This document shows, in pieces, positions 45,298 through 56,264 of a DNA stretch of 64,000 nt. Position numbers and translations under genes: made by a program. This stretch comes from Streptomyces griseoincarnatus (GTDB lineage Bacteria > Actinomycetota > Actinomycetes > Streptomycetales > Streptomycetaceae), in NCBI GenBank assembly GCA_014649575.1, contig BMTH01000007.1, positions 310,001 through 374,000 on the forward strand, given 5' to 3'. The notes under the pieces were generated by a model. It had not been told where the DNA came from, did no database searches, and saw only the letters and a program-made list of their open reading frames with translations. How positions within the stretch are numbered: position 1 is the stretch's first letter; every line of letters begins with the position of its first letter.

Positions 45298-45622
45298 GTT
45301 TGCTCCTAAATGAGGGTTTTGTGGTTGGAGGCCCCGTGGGGGCTGCGACCCGGATGCTGAAAGTGGTGACTCTGGCGCTCATCCGGTGTCGACCGCACTC
45401 ATTTGATCATCCGACGCGTGCGCCCATCTGTCCAGAGGGCCGCACAGGTGAGCAACGTGACGCTGACCACGGTTGTCGTGCGGCTTTACATGCACGTTGA
45501 GTGAAGGAAACCGACTTTTTGCATGACGGCCGGCGCGGCCCGCCATGAGAGGATGGCCACTTCACGTGGCCCAACAGGACACCCAGAGGTGTAACTTACG
45601 GTCCCGTAGGTACCATGCGGAC
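45298..45622. promoter_or_regulatory. Divergent promoter region of pckG and trhA with inverted repeat
   Basis: No gene is supported in this 325-bp stretch. CTTACGG (45595-45601) and CCGTAGG (45604-45610) form a near-perfect repeat with a 2-base spacer, 12 bp before the trhA start. It could be a regulator site or overlap its promoter. Confidence 0.45.
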
Positions 45623-46336
45623 ATGACTGCGTTCGCCCCCGACACGCCCAAGGACCCTCAGGCCGAAGGCCGGGGCCCGGTGGCGACCTCTCTGCCCCAC
45701 CCCGTGAAACCGAAGCTCCGCGGCTGGCTCCACCTCGGCATGTTCCCGGCCGCGCTGGTCGCGGGACTGGCCCTCACCGCGTTCGCCGACTCCCCCCGCG
45801 CCCGCCTCGCCTGCGGTGTGTACGCCCTGACGGCCTGCCTGCTGTTCGGCGTGAGCGCGCTGTACCACCGGGGCAACTGGAGCCCCCGCATGGACGGGGT
45901 GCTGCGCCGCCTCGACCACGCCAACATCTTCCTGATCATCGCGGGCACCTACACCCCGCTGACGATCCTGCTGCTGCCCGACTCCAAGGGCCGCTGGCTG
46001 CTGTGGGGCATCTGGGCGGCAGCCGCCGCCGGGATCATCTTCCGGGTCTTCTGGGTCGGCGCCCCACGCTGGCTCTACACGCCGTGCTACATCGCGATGG
46101 GCTGGGCCGCGGTGTTCTACCTGCCGGACTTCATGCGCAACGGCGGCATCGCCGTGCTCGTCCTGGTCGTGGTCGGCGGCCTGCTCTACAGCGCCGGCGG
46201 CATCGTCTACGGCATCAAGAAACCCAACCCCTCACCCCGCTGGTTCGGCTTCCACGAGGTGTTCCACTCCTTCACCCTGGCCGCCTTCATCGCCCACTAC
46301 GTGGGGATCTCACTGGTGGCGTACCAGCAGGCGTAG
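45623..46336 (+). CDS. trhA: Hemolysin III/PAQR family membrane homeostasis protein
   Basis: 237 residues with seven predicted membrane helices. The PAQR zinc-site elements are present: FGVSALYHRGNW with Ser and His in the second helix region, RRLDHANIFLIIAGTYTP, and the C-terminal HEVFHSFTLAAFIAHYVG. The family (TrhA) maintains membrane fluidity or energetics; hemolysin is a historical name. Starts just downstream of an inverted repeat and ends 42 bp before a terminator, so it is transcribed alone. Confidence 0.92.
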   Translation: MTAFAPDTPKDPQAEGRGPVATSLPHPVKPKLRGWLHLGMFPAALVAGLALTAFADSPRARLACGVYALTACLLFGVSALYHRGNWSPRMDGVLRRLDHANIFLIIAGTYTPLTILLLPDSKGRWLLWGIWAAAAAGIIFRVFWVGAPRWLYTPCYIAMGWAAVFYLPDFMRNGGIAVLVLVVVGGLLYSAGGIVYGIKKPNPSPRWFGFHEVFHSFTLAAFIAHYVGISLVAYQQA

Positions 46337-46378
46337 GGGCACCCATGGGGCGGCCCCCGCCTCCCCCGCCCCGCACGC

Positions 46379-46408
46379 AAGGCCGCGGCATCGACGCCGC
46401 GGCCTTTT
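46379..46408 (+). terminator. Rho-independent terminator after trhA
   Basis: AAGGCCGCGGC (46379-46389) pairs with 46396-46406 around ATCGAC, and the right arm runs into TTTT (46405-46408). Confidence 0.88.
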
Positions 46409-46560
46409 CCGTGCCCGCCCTTCCACGCACTGACAGTAGCCACCCTTTGAAAGTTGCTTTCAGTACATGGCAGGCTGCCCGGCCACCGGCCCGCGACGGG
46501 GGCGGGAGCCGCTGACGAGGACATGGCCGGGGCGGAGGCCGGTGCCGGACAATGAACGTC

Positions 46561-47194
46561 ATGACGGCCGCACGAGCCCCCCCTCGCCCCCGACGCCCCG
46601 CCGCGCCCCGGACTGCGCGAACGCAAGAAGATCAAGACACGGGAGGCCATCCGCGGCGCCACCTACGCGCTGGTCGCGGAGCAGGGGTACGACTCCACGA
46701 CGATCGAGCAGATCGCCGAGCGCGCGGAGGTGTCCGCGTCGACCGTCTTCCGCTACTTCCCCACCAAGGAGGACATCGTCATCACCGACGAGTACGACGA
46801 GCCGCTGCTCGCCGAACTCGCCGCACGGCCCGCCGACGAACCCTGGACCGACTCCGTCCGGTACGTGATCCGCAAGGCCGTCCACCTCGCCGTGACCGAG
46901 CAGCCGGAGATCACCACGCTCCGCGCCCGGCTGATGCTGGAGGTCCCCGCGGTCCGCGCGCGGATGCGGGAGACCCTCACGGGCATCGGGCGGACGCTCG
47001 CCGACGCCATCGCCGGCCGCACCGGGCTCGACCCGGACGGACTGGAGGTGCGGGTGCACGCCATGTCCCTGATCGGCGGCCTGCTGGAGGCCACGATGTA
47101 CTGGGCCGAGCACGGCCACCGCGAGGACTACGCCGACCTCGTCGACCGGGCGATCGACGTGATCGAGCACGGCCTGCCCACCGGAAAAAGCTGA
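46561..47194 (+). CDS. TetR/AcrR family regulator with apparent 5' frameshift
   Basis: The coding frame from about 46584 to 47194 is a complete TetR: LRERKKIKTREAIRGATYAL and IEQIAERAEVSASTVFRYFPTKEDIV form the HTH, and the C-terminal half fits acyl-CoA-type TetR ligand domains. No start codon exists in that frame: it is closed by TGA at 46562-46564, and the only near candidate is GTG 46730, inside the HTH. The ATG at 46561 (or 46552) is in another frame. Loss of one C in the C7 run at 46577-46583 would join them into MTAARAPLAPDAPPRPGL and the HTH. So it is either a sequencing error, a slippage switch or an inactive gene. Confidence 0.75.
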
Positions 47195-47227
47195 GGCACC
47201 AGGTCCCCGTCGTGCCATCCTGACCGG

Positions 47228-47962
47228 GTGAACGGTCCAGAGATCTGCGTCGAGTTCGCTCCCGAGCTGCTCGTCTTCGTCCCCGCGGCACGCACCACGG
47301 GCAGCCTCAGGACGGCCACCGACGGCTTCTCCAGCCTCGGTCACGTCGTCGAGTCCCTCGGCGTCCCGCTGACCGAGGTCGGCACCCTGCTGGTGGACGG
47401 CCGCGAGGCGCCCACCGGGCACGTCCCGGCCGCGGGCGAGTCGGTGACCGTCCGCCCCCACACGCATCCGCAGCGGGTACCCGGCGCTCCCCTGCGTTTC
47501 CTGCTCGACGTCCACCTCGGCACGCTCGCCCGCCGGCTGCGGCTGCTGGGCGTGGACACGGCGTACGAGTCCACGGACATCGGCGACCCGGCACTGGCCG
47601 CCCGCTCCGCAGCCGAGAAGCGGGTCATGCTCAGCCGCGACCGGGGCCTGCTGCGCCGCCGCGAGCTGTGGGCGGGCGCCTTCGTCTACAGCACCCGCCC
47701 CGAGGAACAACTGACGTACGTCCTCGACCGCTTCGACCCCGAGCTGCGGCCCTGGACCCGCTGCACCGCCTGCAACGGGCTGCTGCGCGCGGCAGGCAAG
47801 GAGGACGTCGCCGACCAGCTCGAGGAGGGCACCCACCGCACGTACGACGTGTTCGCCCAGTGCACCGACTGCGGGCGCGCCTACTGGAAGGGCGCGCACC
47901 ACGAGCAGCTGGAGGCGATCGTGGAGCGCGCCGTGGCGTCGCGGACCGACCGCGGCGTCTGA
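47228..47962 (+). CDS. Mut7-C RNase domain protein with ubiquitin-like N-terminus
   Basis: 244 residues from a GTG. The N-terminal beta-grasp domain (about 1-85) precedes the Mut7-C PIN-like nuclease domain (about 88-240) with FLLDVHLGTLARRLRLLGVDT, acidic residues in ESTDIGDPALAA and MLSRDRGLL, and a zinc ribbon (RCTACNGLL and CTDCGRAYW). The family is thought to act on RNA in quality control or tRNA processing. Its last codons form the first unit of the downstream 37-bp repeat array. Confidence 0.9.
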   Translation: MNGPEICVEFAPELLVFVPAARTTGSLRTATDGFSSLGHVVESLGVPLTEVGTLLVDGREAPTGHVPAAGESVTVRPHTHPQRVPGAPLRFLLDVHLGTLARRLRLLGVDTAYESTDIGDPALAARSAAEKRVMLSRDRGLLRRRELWAGAFVYSTRPEEQLTYVLDRFDPELRPWTRCTACNGLLRAAGKEDVADQLEEGTHRTYDVFAQCTDCGRAYWKGAHHEQLEAIVERAVASRTDRGV

Positions 47963-48186
47963 ACGCGCCGTGACGTCGCGGACCGACCGCGCCGTCTGAA
48001 CGCGCCATCGCGTCGCGGACCGACCGCGCCGTCTGAACGCGCCGTGACGTCGCGGACCGACCGCGCCGTCTGAACGCGCCATCGCGTCGCGGACCGACCG
48101 CGGCGTCTGAACGCGCCGTGACGTCGCGGACCGACCGCGGCGTCTGAGCGCGCCATGGCGTCGCGGACCGACCGCGGCGTATGAAC
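47928..48186. repeat. Seven contiguous 37-bp tandem repeats derived from the Mut7-C gene 3' end
   Basis: Units begin at 47928, 47965, 48002, 48039, 48076, 48113 and 48150, exactly 37 bp apart with no spacers. The first encodes the C-terminal RAVASRTDRGV and stop of the Mut7-C protein; the others are downstream copies. Variants alternate between GTGACG and ATCGCG at the same position. Each unit can fold a CGCGG...CCGCG hairpin. It fills the gap up to the convergent DUF255 gene. Confidence 0.95.
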
Positions 48187-48207
48187 GCGCCGCCCGCTGT
48201 CCCCCGC

Positions 48208-50247
<2,040 letters not shown>

Positions 50248-50426
50248 GTCTCCATCCTGACGCACTCCGCCCGCCCGGCGCGGGACGGGCGGGGACGCGG
50301 CCCGTCGTACGCCCCGACGTGTGAGGGGATCGTGACGGGGCGGCCGTTGATCGCCGCACCCTCGCGCGGCGGGCGTGTCCGCAGGACACTCGTAGCGACA
50401 CGATCGCCGCCGGAGGGGGACGGGAC

Positions 50427-53400
50427 ATGAGGGACGGTCATCGGGCCGACGCCGAACGGCTGTTGGCGCGGGCCGTGGAGGAGGAGGTGCGCCGGTCGGG
50501 CGGGCGTACCGACGGGAAGGTGCTGCTGTCCCGGGCGCGGGGGGCGCTGGACGCGATGGCGCGCACGGCGGCCGAAGAGTACGAGGCGTACACCCGCGCC
50601 CTGGACGAGGCGGAGGCGGGCCGGCTGTCGTTCCGGCAGCGGTACGCGCGCGAGGGCGGCGGGACGCCGTTACTGGTGGCCGGGGTCGCGGGCGTCGCGG
50701 CGGTGGTCGCCGACCTGGCGTTCGGCACGGACACCGGGACCGCGCTCGGCGCGGGTGTGGCCGTCGGCGTGGCCGGGGCGGCGGCGACCGTGGTGAAGGT
50801 CGCCGGGGCGCACCTGCCCGCCGCCCACCACCAGGCCGGCGCGGCGGGCCAGCCGGGCGGGGTGGAGCAGCTGCGGCTGCAGTGGCTGACCGCGCTGGAG
50901 GTGCGGGGCATCCGGCCGTTCCTCGACCAGCAGCGGGTCCTCGCCGCGTCCACGGCGCCGAAGCGGACCGGGCCGCGGCTGCGCGGCACCGACAAGAGCG
51001 CGGCGGCCCGTGGGAGAAGCGTCCTGGAGCAGTCGTTCGGGCAGCTCCCGGAGCCACTCGGCCCGTTCGCGGGGCGGCGGCAGGAGACGGCGCGGATCCG
51101 GCAGTGGGTGCAGTCGGCCCGCGCGAGCACGGAGACCCGGCCCACGGTGGTGGTGCTGCACGGAGAGCCCGGCAGCGGCCGTACGACGCTGGCGGTACGG
51201 GCCGCGCACGAGCTGAAGGACTACTTCCGCGGGGCCTGTGTGGTCGATCTGCGCGGTGACGGCTCAGGCGAGCCCCCGCTGTCCACGCGGGACGCGCTGC
51301 TGCATCTGCTGAACCGGCTCGGCGCGCCCCGCGAACAGCTGCTGTTCCGGGAGCGGACCTCCCCGGAGCAGCAGGTCAAGCGGCTGGGCGAGCTGTACCA
51401 CCAGCATCTGACCGGCACGCCCGTCACGATCGTCCTCGACGACGCCTCCGACCCGCAGCAGGTGCGCACGCTCCTGCCGGAGCGCTCCGACAGCCTGGTG
51501 CTCGTCACCTCGCGCTCCCCGCTCGGGCTGCCCGAGGACCTGCCCGCCCGGGTGCACCGGCTGGCGGTGGAGCCGCTGGACGCGGCGGGGGCGGAGGAGC
51601 TGCTGACCGCCGCCGCGCAGGACGCCTCCGGGCCGTACGACGCCGAGTCCGCGGAGCGGGTGCGGGAGCTGTGCGGGGGCCTGCCGCTGGCGCTGCGGCT
51701 GGCCGGCGCCGCCCTCGGGCCGCGCTCCCCGCTCGCCCTGGCCACCGACCTGGGCGCCTACGGGCCCGTCGAGCCGGTCGAGCGGGCCCTGTGGCTGCGC
51801 TACACCGACCAGCCCGACACCGTACGGCGGCTGTTGCGGCGGCTGGCGCTGGCCGGGCGCGCCTCGCTCGGCGCGGCCGCCGCGGCGGCGCTGCTCTCCA
51901 CCGACGAGGCGGAGGCCACCCGGCATCTGGAGGCGCTGCACCGGGCCGGGCTGATCGACCGGGTCCGGCACAGCCGGTACCGGCTGCACGCCCTGGTGCG
52001 GGCGTTCGCGCACGCCCGCCTTCTCGACGAGGAGGACCCCGACGAGCGCGCCGCCGCGCAGGAGCGGCTGATCGTCAACTACGCCGAGCTCGCCGACTCG
52101 GTGCTGCGGCTGGTCGACGGCAACATGTCGACCCGCTCCGACCGCTTCGGCCCGTACGGCTTCACCTCGCTGGACGAGGCGCTGCGCTGGCTGGACGACG
52201 AGTCCAGCTTCATCACCGCCGCGCTGCGGCACGCCGAGGGCGTCGACCAGGGGGCGGTGCTGAACCTGCTGGGCGCGCTGTGCGACTACTGCCTGCTGCG
52301 CGGCGACCTCTACCGGCTCGGCGAGATCAACGAGCTGGCGCAGGCCGTCGACGAGGGGCTGCTGGTCCGCTCGGTGCAGTGGCGCACCGGCATCGCGGCA
52401 CGTCAGCTCGGCGAGCTGGACACGGCGCGGACCACGCTCACGTCGGTGGTGGACCTGTACCGGGAGGCACAGCACGAGGCGGGCCAGGCGCGGGCGCTGA
52501 CCTCGCTCGGCATCACGCTGCACCACCAGGGCAACCTGACGGAGGCGTCGGCACGGCTGCGGGAGGCGCTGGACCTCCAGGCGTCCGACGCGCTGGCCGC
52601 CGACCGCGCCTGGACGATGCACGCGCTGGCGGCGGTGGAGCGGGACCGGGCCCGGCTGGCCGAGGCGCTGGAGCTGCTCACGGAGTCGCTGGTGCTGCAC
52701 CGCGCGGGCGAGTCCCTGCACGGGCAGGCGTGGGCGCACTTCCAGCTCGGACAGCTGCACCTGCGGCGCGGGGACGTGCCGCGCGCGGAGGGCGAGCTGC
52801 GCACCGCTCTCGACCTGTACGCCCGCACCCGGGACGCGCGCGGCGAGGCGTGGGCGCTGACCGAGCTGGCGCGGGCCCGGCTGGTCGACGGGGACGCGGG
52901 TCCCGCGGTGGAGGAGCTGTGCCGGGCCGCCGCCCGGCACCGGGACAACGAGGACGCGCGCGGCGAGGCGTGGACGCTGTACTACCTGGGGCAGGCGCTG
53001 GAGGAGAGCGGCGACCTGGACCGCGCGGTGCGCGAGCTGGAACGCGCCCGCACGATGTTCTCCCGCATGCGGGACGTCTACGGGCTGGCCTGCGCCCGGC
53101 ACCACTCGGCGCGGGTCACCCGCGACCAGCGGGCGGCGCAGACGGGCTCGCTGCGCAACTCCGGGTTCGCCCGGCAGCTGCTGGTGGACGCGCGCGCCGA
53201 CTTCCAGCGGATCGGGGTGGCGCACGGTGAGGCGTGGACGTGCCTGGAGCTGGCGGTCGTCGACGCGGGCAACGCGCGCACCCAGCAGGCGCTGGCGCTG
53301 TGCGACGAGGCGGTCGCGCTGTTCGCCTCCTACGGCGACCGGCGCGGCGAGGACTGGGCGCGCTTCCTGCGCTGCACGCTCCTGCCGTACGCGGCGCCGG

Positions 53401-53627
53401 GCGGCACGGAGGTCGGCACGGCGGTGGCCCAGCAGGAACTCACGGAACTGGCCGCCGCGTCCCACCCGGCCCGCGATCCGAAGCTGACCGACTGCGTCGA
53501 CGCCTGCCGGCTCCTCCTGGAGCGGGGCGTCAGCCTCGACACGGGCTGGCAGCCCTGGCACCTGGGCCTGGTCCCCACCCGCCACGCCCGGGAGGTGATG
53601 GGGGTGGCTGTGCCACTGGACGCGTGA
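50427..53627 (+). CDS. STAND (NB-ARC-type) NTPase with TPR repeats and N-terminal membrane segment; contains TTA codon
   Basis: 1066 residues. The N-terminal helical region (about 1-70) is followed by a hydrophobic Gly/Ala/Val segment (about 80-128, one or two membrane helices), the NTPase domain with Walker A LHGEPGSGRTTLAVRA and Walker B TIVLDDASD, then GLPLALRLAGAAL and winged-helix-like YRLHALVRAFAHARL. The C-terminal half (about 590-1000) is tetratricopeptide repeats with the recurring DARGEAW motif. It resembles SARP/AfsR architecture without the DNA-binding domain. Codon 82 (50670-50672) is TTA, so translation should depend on the bldA tRNA. GGAGGGGGA precedes the ATG. Confidence 0.9.
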   Translation: MRDGHRADAERLLARAVEEEVRRSGGRTDGKVLLSRARGALDAMARTAAEEYEAYTRALDEAEAGRLSFRQRYAREGGGTPLLVAGVAGVAAVVADLAFGTDTGTALGAGVAVGVAGAAATVVKVAGAHLPAAHHQAGAAGQPGGVEQLRLQWLTALEVRGIRPFLDQQRVLAASTAPKRTGPRLRGTDKSAAARGRSVLEQSFGQLPEPLGPFAGRRQETARIRQWVQSARASTETRPTVVVLHGEPGSGRTTLAVRAAHELKDYFRGACVVDLRGDGSGEPPLSTRDALLHLLNRLGAPREQLLFRERTSPEQQVKRLGELYHQHLTGTPVTIVLDDASDPQQVRTLLPERSDSLVLVTSRSPLGLPEDLPARVHRLAVEPLDAAGAEELLTAAAQDASGPYDAESAERVRELCGGLPLALRLAGAALGPRSPLALATDLGAYGPVEPVERALWLRYTDQPDTVRRLLRRLALAGRASLGAAAAAALLSTDEAEATRHLEALHRAGLIDRVRHSRYRLHALVRAFAHARLLDEEDPDERAAAQERLIVNYAELADSVLRLVDGNMSTRSDRFGPYGFTSLDEALRWLDDESSFITAALRHAEGVDQGAVLNLLGALCDYCLLRGDLYRLGEINELAQAVDEGLLVRSVQWRTGIAARQLGELDTARTTLTSVVDLYREAQHEAGQARALTSLGITLHHQGNLTEASARLREALDLQASDALAADRAWTMHALAAVERDRARLAEALELLTESLVLHRAGESLHGQAWAHFQLGQLHLRRGDVPRAEGELRTALDLYARTRDARGEAWALTELARARLVDGDAGPAVEELCRAAARHRDNEDARGEAWTLYYLGQALEESGDLDRAVRELERARTMFSRMRDVYGLACARHHSARVTRDQRAAQTGSLRNSGFARQLLVDARADFQRIGVAHGEAWTCLELAVVDAGNARTQQALALCDEAVALFASYGDRRGEDWARFLRCTLLPYAAPGGTEVGTAVAQQELTELAAASHPARDPKLTDCVDACRLLLERGVSLDTGWQPWHLGLVPTRHAREVMGVAVPLDA

Positions 53628-53804
53628 GGGTCCCCGCGGGGTGCGTCCGGGGTGCGGGGCCCGCCGGGGTGCTCAGCGCCGCCGTCGGCGCGCCAAGCCA
53701 GGCGCGCCGCATCGTGCGCGCGACGGGCGTGGCCCCGCGAGGTCGTGGGCAAGGCGGGTGAGCCCAGCGCCGGGGCTCACCCCGGGACGCTCAGCCGCGA
53801 CGGC

Positions 53805-53857
53805 GGTGCCGCACCCCCGGGCACACGGGTGCGGCACCCGGCGTGGATGCCGGGTGC
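53805..53857. terminator. Two overlapping alternative hairpins between convergent genes
   Basis: GGTGCCGCACCC (53805-53816) pairs with 53827-53838 (12 bp). GCACCCGGC (53834-53842) pairs with 53849-53857 (9 bp). They share bases 53834-53838, so only one can form at a time. In the 249-bp gap between the STAND gene and the convergent small membrane protein gene, this is likely a bidirectional terminator. Confidence 0.65.
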
Positions 53858-53876
53858 CGTACGGCGCGGCCCGGGA

Positions 53877-54119
53877 TCAGGCCGTGGACTTGCCGGTGTC
53901 GGGGACGGCGCCGTCCGCGGCCTTGTCGTCCGCCTCCGCGAAGTTCACGCGGCCCATGTGCCGGTTCATCGACTTCATCAGGCCCCAGACCGCCAGGGCC
54001 ATCACCGCGAAGACGATGAAGCCGAGGACACCGGGGGTGACCTTGTCCTCGTCGAACTCCTTGGCGAGGGGGACCAGGTGCGTCATTGCCAGGCTTGCGC
54101 TTGCGCTCATGTCAGCCAT
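53877..54119 (-). CDS. Small membrane protein coupled to mca
   Basis: 80 residues with one transmembrane helix (about 29-50, GVLGFIVFAVMALAVWGLMKSM) and charged flanks. The first ATG (54119) overlaps the mca stop by 8 bp; a second in-frame ATG at 54110 is an alternative. Either way it is translationally coupled to mca. Function unknown. Confidence 0.8.
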   Translation of the reverse strand: MADMSASASLAMTHLVPLAKEFDEDKVTPGVLGFIVFAVMALAVWGLMKSMNRHMGRVNFAEADDKAADGAVPDTGKSTA

Positions 54120-54993
54120 TGTCCCGGATGCCCGCGAAGAGGTCGTCCTCGGGGAGGGAGGTGTCCACGAGCGACTTCGCGAGCTCGTACTCCTCCGTCG
54201 GCCAGACCTCCTTCTGGAGGTCCAGCGGCACCCGGAACCAGCCCCCGTCGGGGTCGATCTGCGTGGCGTGCGCGATCAGCGCCTTGTCCCGGATCTCGAA
54301 GAAGTCGGCGCACGGCACGTGCGTGGTGAGCGTCCGCTCCTTGCGCTCGAACTCCTCCCACCGCTTCAGCCAGTCCCCGTACGGCGACTCCAGCCCGCGC
54401 TCCAGCATCGCGTTGTGCAGCGCCTCGGTGCGGGGCCGGTTGAAGCCCTGGTTGTAGTACACCTTCAGCGGCTGGTACGCCGGACCGAACTCGTCCTCCG
54501 GGTACTTCCCGGTGTCCGCCGCGCCCTCGAACGCCACCATCGTGATCTTGTGGGTCATGATGTGGTCGGGGTGCGGGTAGCCGCCGTTCTCGTCGTAGGT
54601 CGTGATCACCTGCGGCCGGAAGGAGCGGATCTTGCGCACCAGCTCGCCCGCCGCCTTGTCGACGTCCTCCAGGGCGAAGCAGCCCTCCGGCAGCGGCGGC
54701 AGCGGGTCGCCCTCGGGCAGGCCCGAGTCGACGAAACCCAGCCACTCCTGCTTCACGCCGAGGATCTCGCGGGCCTCGTCCATCTCCTTCTTGCGCACCT
54801 CGTGGATGTGCTCCTCGATGTACGGGTCCCCCTGGAGCTTCGGGTTGAGGATGGAGCCGCGCTCCCCGCCCGTGCAGGTCACCACCAGCACGTCCACCCC
54901 CTCGGACACGTACTTCGCCATGGTGGCCGCGCCCTTGCTCGACTCGTCGTCGGGGTGGGCGTGCACGGCCATCAGTCGCAGCTTGTCGGTCAA
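54112..54993 (-). CDS. mca: Mycothiol S-conjugate amidase
   Basis: 293 residues, full length. Cleaves mycothiol conjugates of electrophiles and antibiotics into GlcN-Ins and an acetylcysteine conjugate for export. LmbE-fold zinc enzyme: HAHPDDE at the N-terminus supplies His, Asp and Asp, and GYPHPDHIMTH the second His; the Mca-specific KxxE region follows. The TTG start at 54993 is supported by GAGG at correct spacing. Mycothiol metabolism marks the host as an actinobacterium. Confidence 0.97.
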   Translation of the reverse strand: MTDKLRLMAVHAHPDDESSKGAATMAKYVSEGVDVLVVTCTGGERGSILNPKLQGDPYIEEHIHEVRKKEMDEAREILGVKQEWLGFVDSGLPEGDPLPPLPEGCFALEDVDKAAGELVRKIRSFRPQVITTYDENGGYPHPDHIMTHKITMVAFEGAADTGKYPEDEFGPAYQPLKVYYNQGFNRPRTEALHNAMLERGLESPYGDWLKRWEEFERKERTLTTHVPCADFFEIRDKALIAHATQIDPDGGWFRVPLDLQKEVWPTEEYELAKSLVDTSLPEDDLFAGIRDNG

Positions 54994-55141
54994 GACTCAA
55001 TCCTCAAGTCGTTGGGCGCCCTGTGTGCGGCGGCGCAGTCGCAGGCTTCTATAGTGACGGAACCGGGGGGCGAAAAATTCCGGAGCGCCGCTCCCGGGGA
55101 CGGTCCGGGGACGCGGGCCCCTTCCTTCCGAGGAGACGATC

Positions 55142-55540
55142 ATGAGTACGTCGAGCACGCGGCTGCCCGAGGGCCGCTACGGCCGCTCCTCGGACCAGCG
55201 TGCCGACCGCACCCTCAAGGTCGTCGGCGGTGTGCTCGCCGTCCTGTTCACCGCCCTGATCGGCTGGTTCGGCTACCACTACGTAGCGCAGAACGAGATC
55301 AGCGCCGAGCTGATCCGCTTCGAGACCGGCCAGGACGCGGTGAAGGTGCACCTGGAGGTGCACAAGGACGCCGGCGTCGTCGGCTACTGCACCGTGCGCT
55401 CCCAGGCCTCGGACGGCGCCGAGGTCGGCCGGGCCGACTTCCGCTTCGACGGCGACGCCACCCGCATCGACCAGGTGGTCACGCTGCGCACCACCTCCCC
55501 CGGCACCAGCGCGGAGCTCGTCGGCTGTCACGCCGAATGA
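55142..55540 (+). CDS. DUF4307 membrane protein
   Basis: 132 residues. One transmembrane helix (about 26-48, LKVVGGVLAVLFTALIGWFGYHYV) precedes an extracytoplasmic domain with two cysteines (VGYCTVRSQ and LVGCHAE). Matches the DUF4307 pattern of actinobacteria. GAGGAGA precedes the ATG. Divergent from mca and upstream of greA. Confidence 0.9.
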   Translation: MSTSSTRLPEGRYGRSSDQRADRTLKVVGGVLAVLFTALIGWFGYHYVAQNEISAELIRFETGQDAVKVHLEVHKDAGVVGYCTVRSQASDGAEVGRADFRFDGDATRIDQVVTLRTTSPGTSAELVGCHAE

Positions 55541-55708
55541 CCGGGCGGGGAATACCCGGCCACTGACCTGCGCTGACGTGAAAACAGTGGCTTATGTCCT
55601 CCCCCTGCGGGCACTGAATTGTTAGGCTCGTGGTTTCGCCCGTCCCTGGGGGACCATCCTTCTGGGGAGGGCGATGCTTTGTATTCCCAGTACCTACGAG
55701 GAGCACCT

Positions 55709-56206
55709 GTGACCCAGACCAGCGAGAACGTCACCTGGCTGACCCAGGAGGCGTACAACAAGCTCAAGGACGAGCTTGAGTACCTTACTGGTCCCGCGCG
55801 CACGGAGATCGCCGCCAAGATCGCCGCCGCGCGTGAGGAGGGCGACCTGCGTGAGAACGGCGGGTACCACGCGGCCAAGGAGGAGCAGGGCAAGCAGGAG
55901 CTCCGGGTGCGCCAGCTCACCCAGCTTCTCGAGAACGCCAAGGTGGGCACGCCCCCGGCGACCGACGGCGAGGTGGCGCCCGGCATGGTCGTCACGATCG
56001 CCTTCGACGGTGACGAGGACGACACGCTGACCTTCCTGCTCGCCTCCCGCGAGTACGCGAGCTCCGAGATCGAGACCTACTCGCCGCAGTCCCCGCTGGG
56101 TTCCGGCGTGATGGGCCACAAGGTCGGCGAGGACGCGGAGTACGAGCTGCCGAACGGCAAGAAGGCCTCGGTGACGATCCTCAAGGCCGTGCCGTACGAC
56201 GGCTGA
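55709..56206 (+). CDS. greA: Transcription elongation factor GreA
   Basis: 165 residues, full length. The N-terminal coiled coil (LTQEAYNKLKDELEYL, then AREEGDLRENGGYHAAKEEQG with the acidic tip residues of GDLREN) enters the RNA polymerase secondary channel and stimulates transcript cleavage in backtracked complexes. The C-terminal domain carries TYSPQSPLGSGVMGHKVGE, typical of GreA. The GTG start at 55709 follows GAGGAG. Confidence 0.96.
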   Translation: MTQTSENVTWLTQEAYNKLKDELEYLTGPARTEIAAKIAAAREEGDLRENGGYHAAKEEQGKQELRVRQLTQLLENAKVGTPPATDGEVAPGMVVTIAFDGDEDDTLTFLLASREYASSEIETYSPQSPLGSGVMGHKVGEDAEYELPNGKKASVTILKAVPYDG

Positions 56207-56230
56207 CCCGCCGCGCGCGAGTCCCCACGG

Positions 56231-56260
56231 GCCCCCGGCGCCCCGAGCGGCGCCGGGGGC
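56231..56260. terminator. Bidirectional hairpin after greA
   Basis: GCCCCCGGCGCC (56231-56242) and its exact complement (56249-56260) form a 12-bp stem with a 6-base loop between greA and the convergent ABC permease gene. Confidence 0.8.
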
Positions 56261-56264
56261 TTCG

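Noticed and set aside
45486..45524. Twelve-codon minus-strand frame upstream of pckG as a leader peptide
   Set aside because: It has an ATG and stop but no ribosome site, and no regulatory codons were obvious; chance is sufficient.
47928..48186. 37-bp repeats as a CRISPR array
   Set aside because: The units are contiguous without unique spacers and the first lies inside a coding sequence; no cas genes are near.
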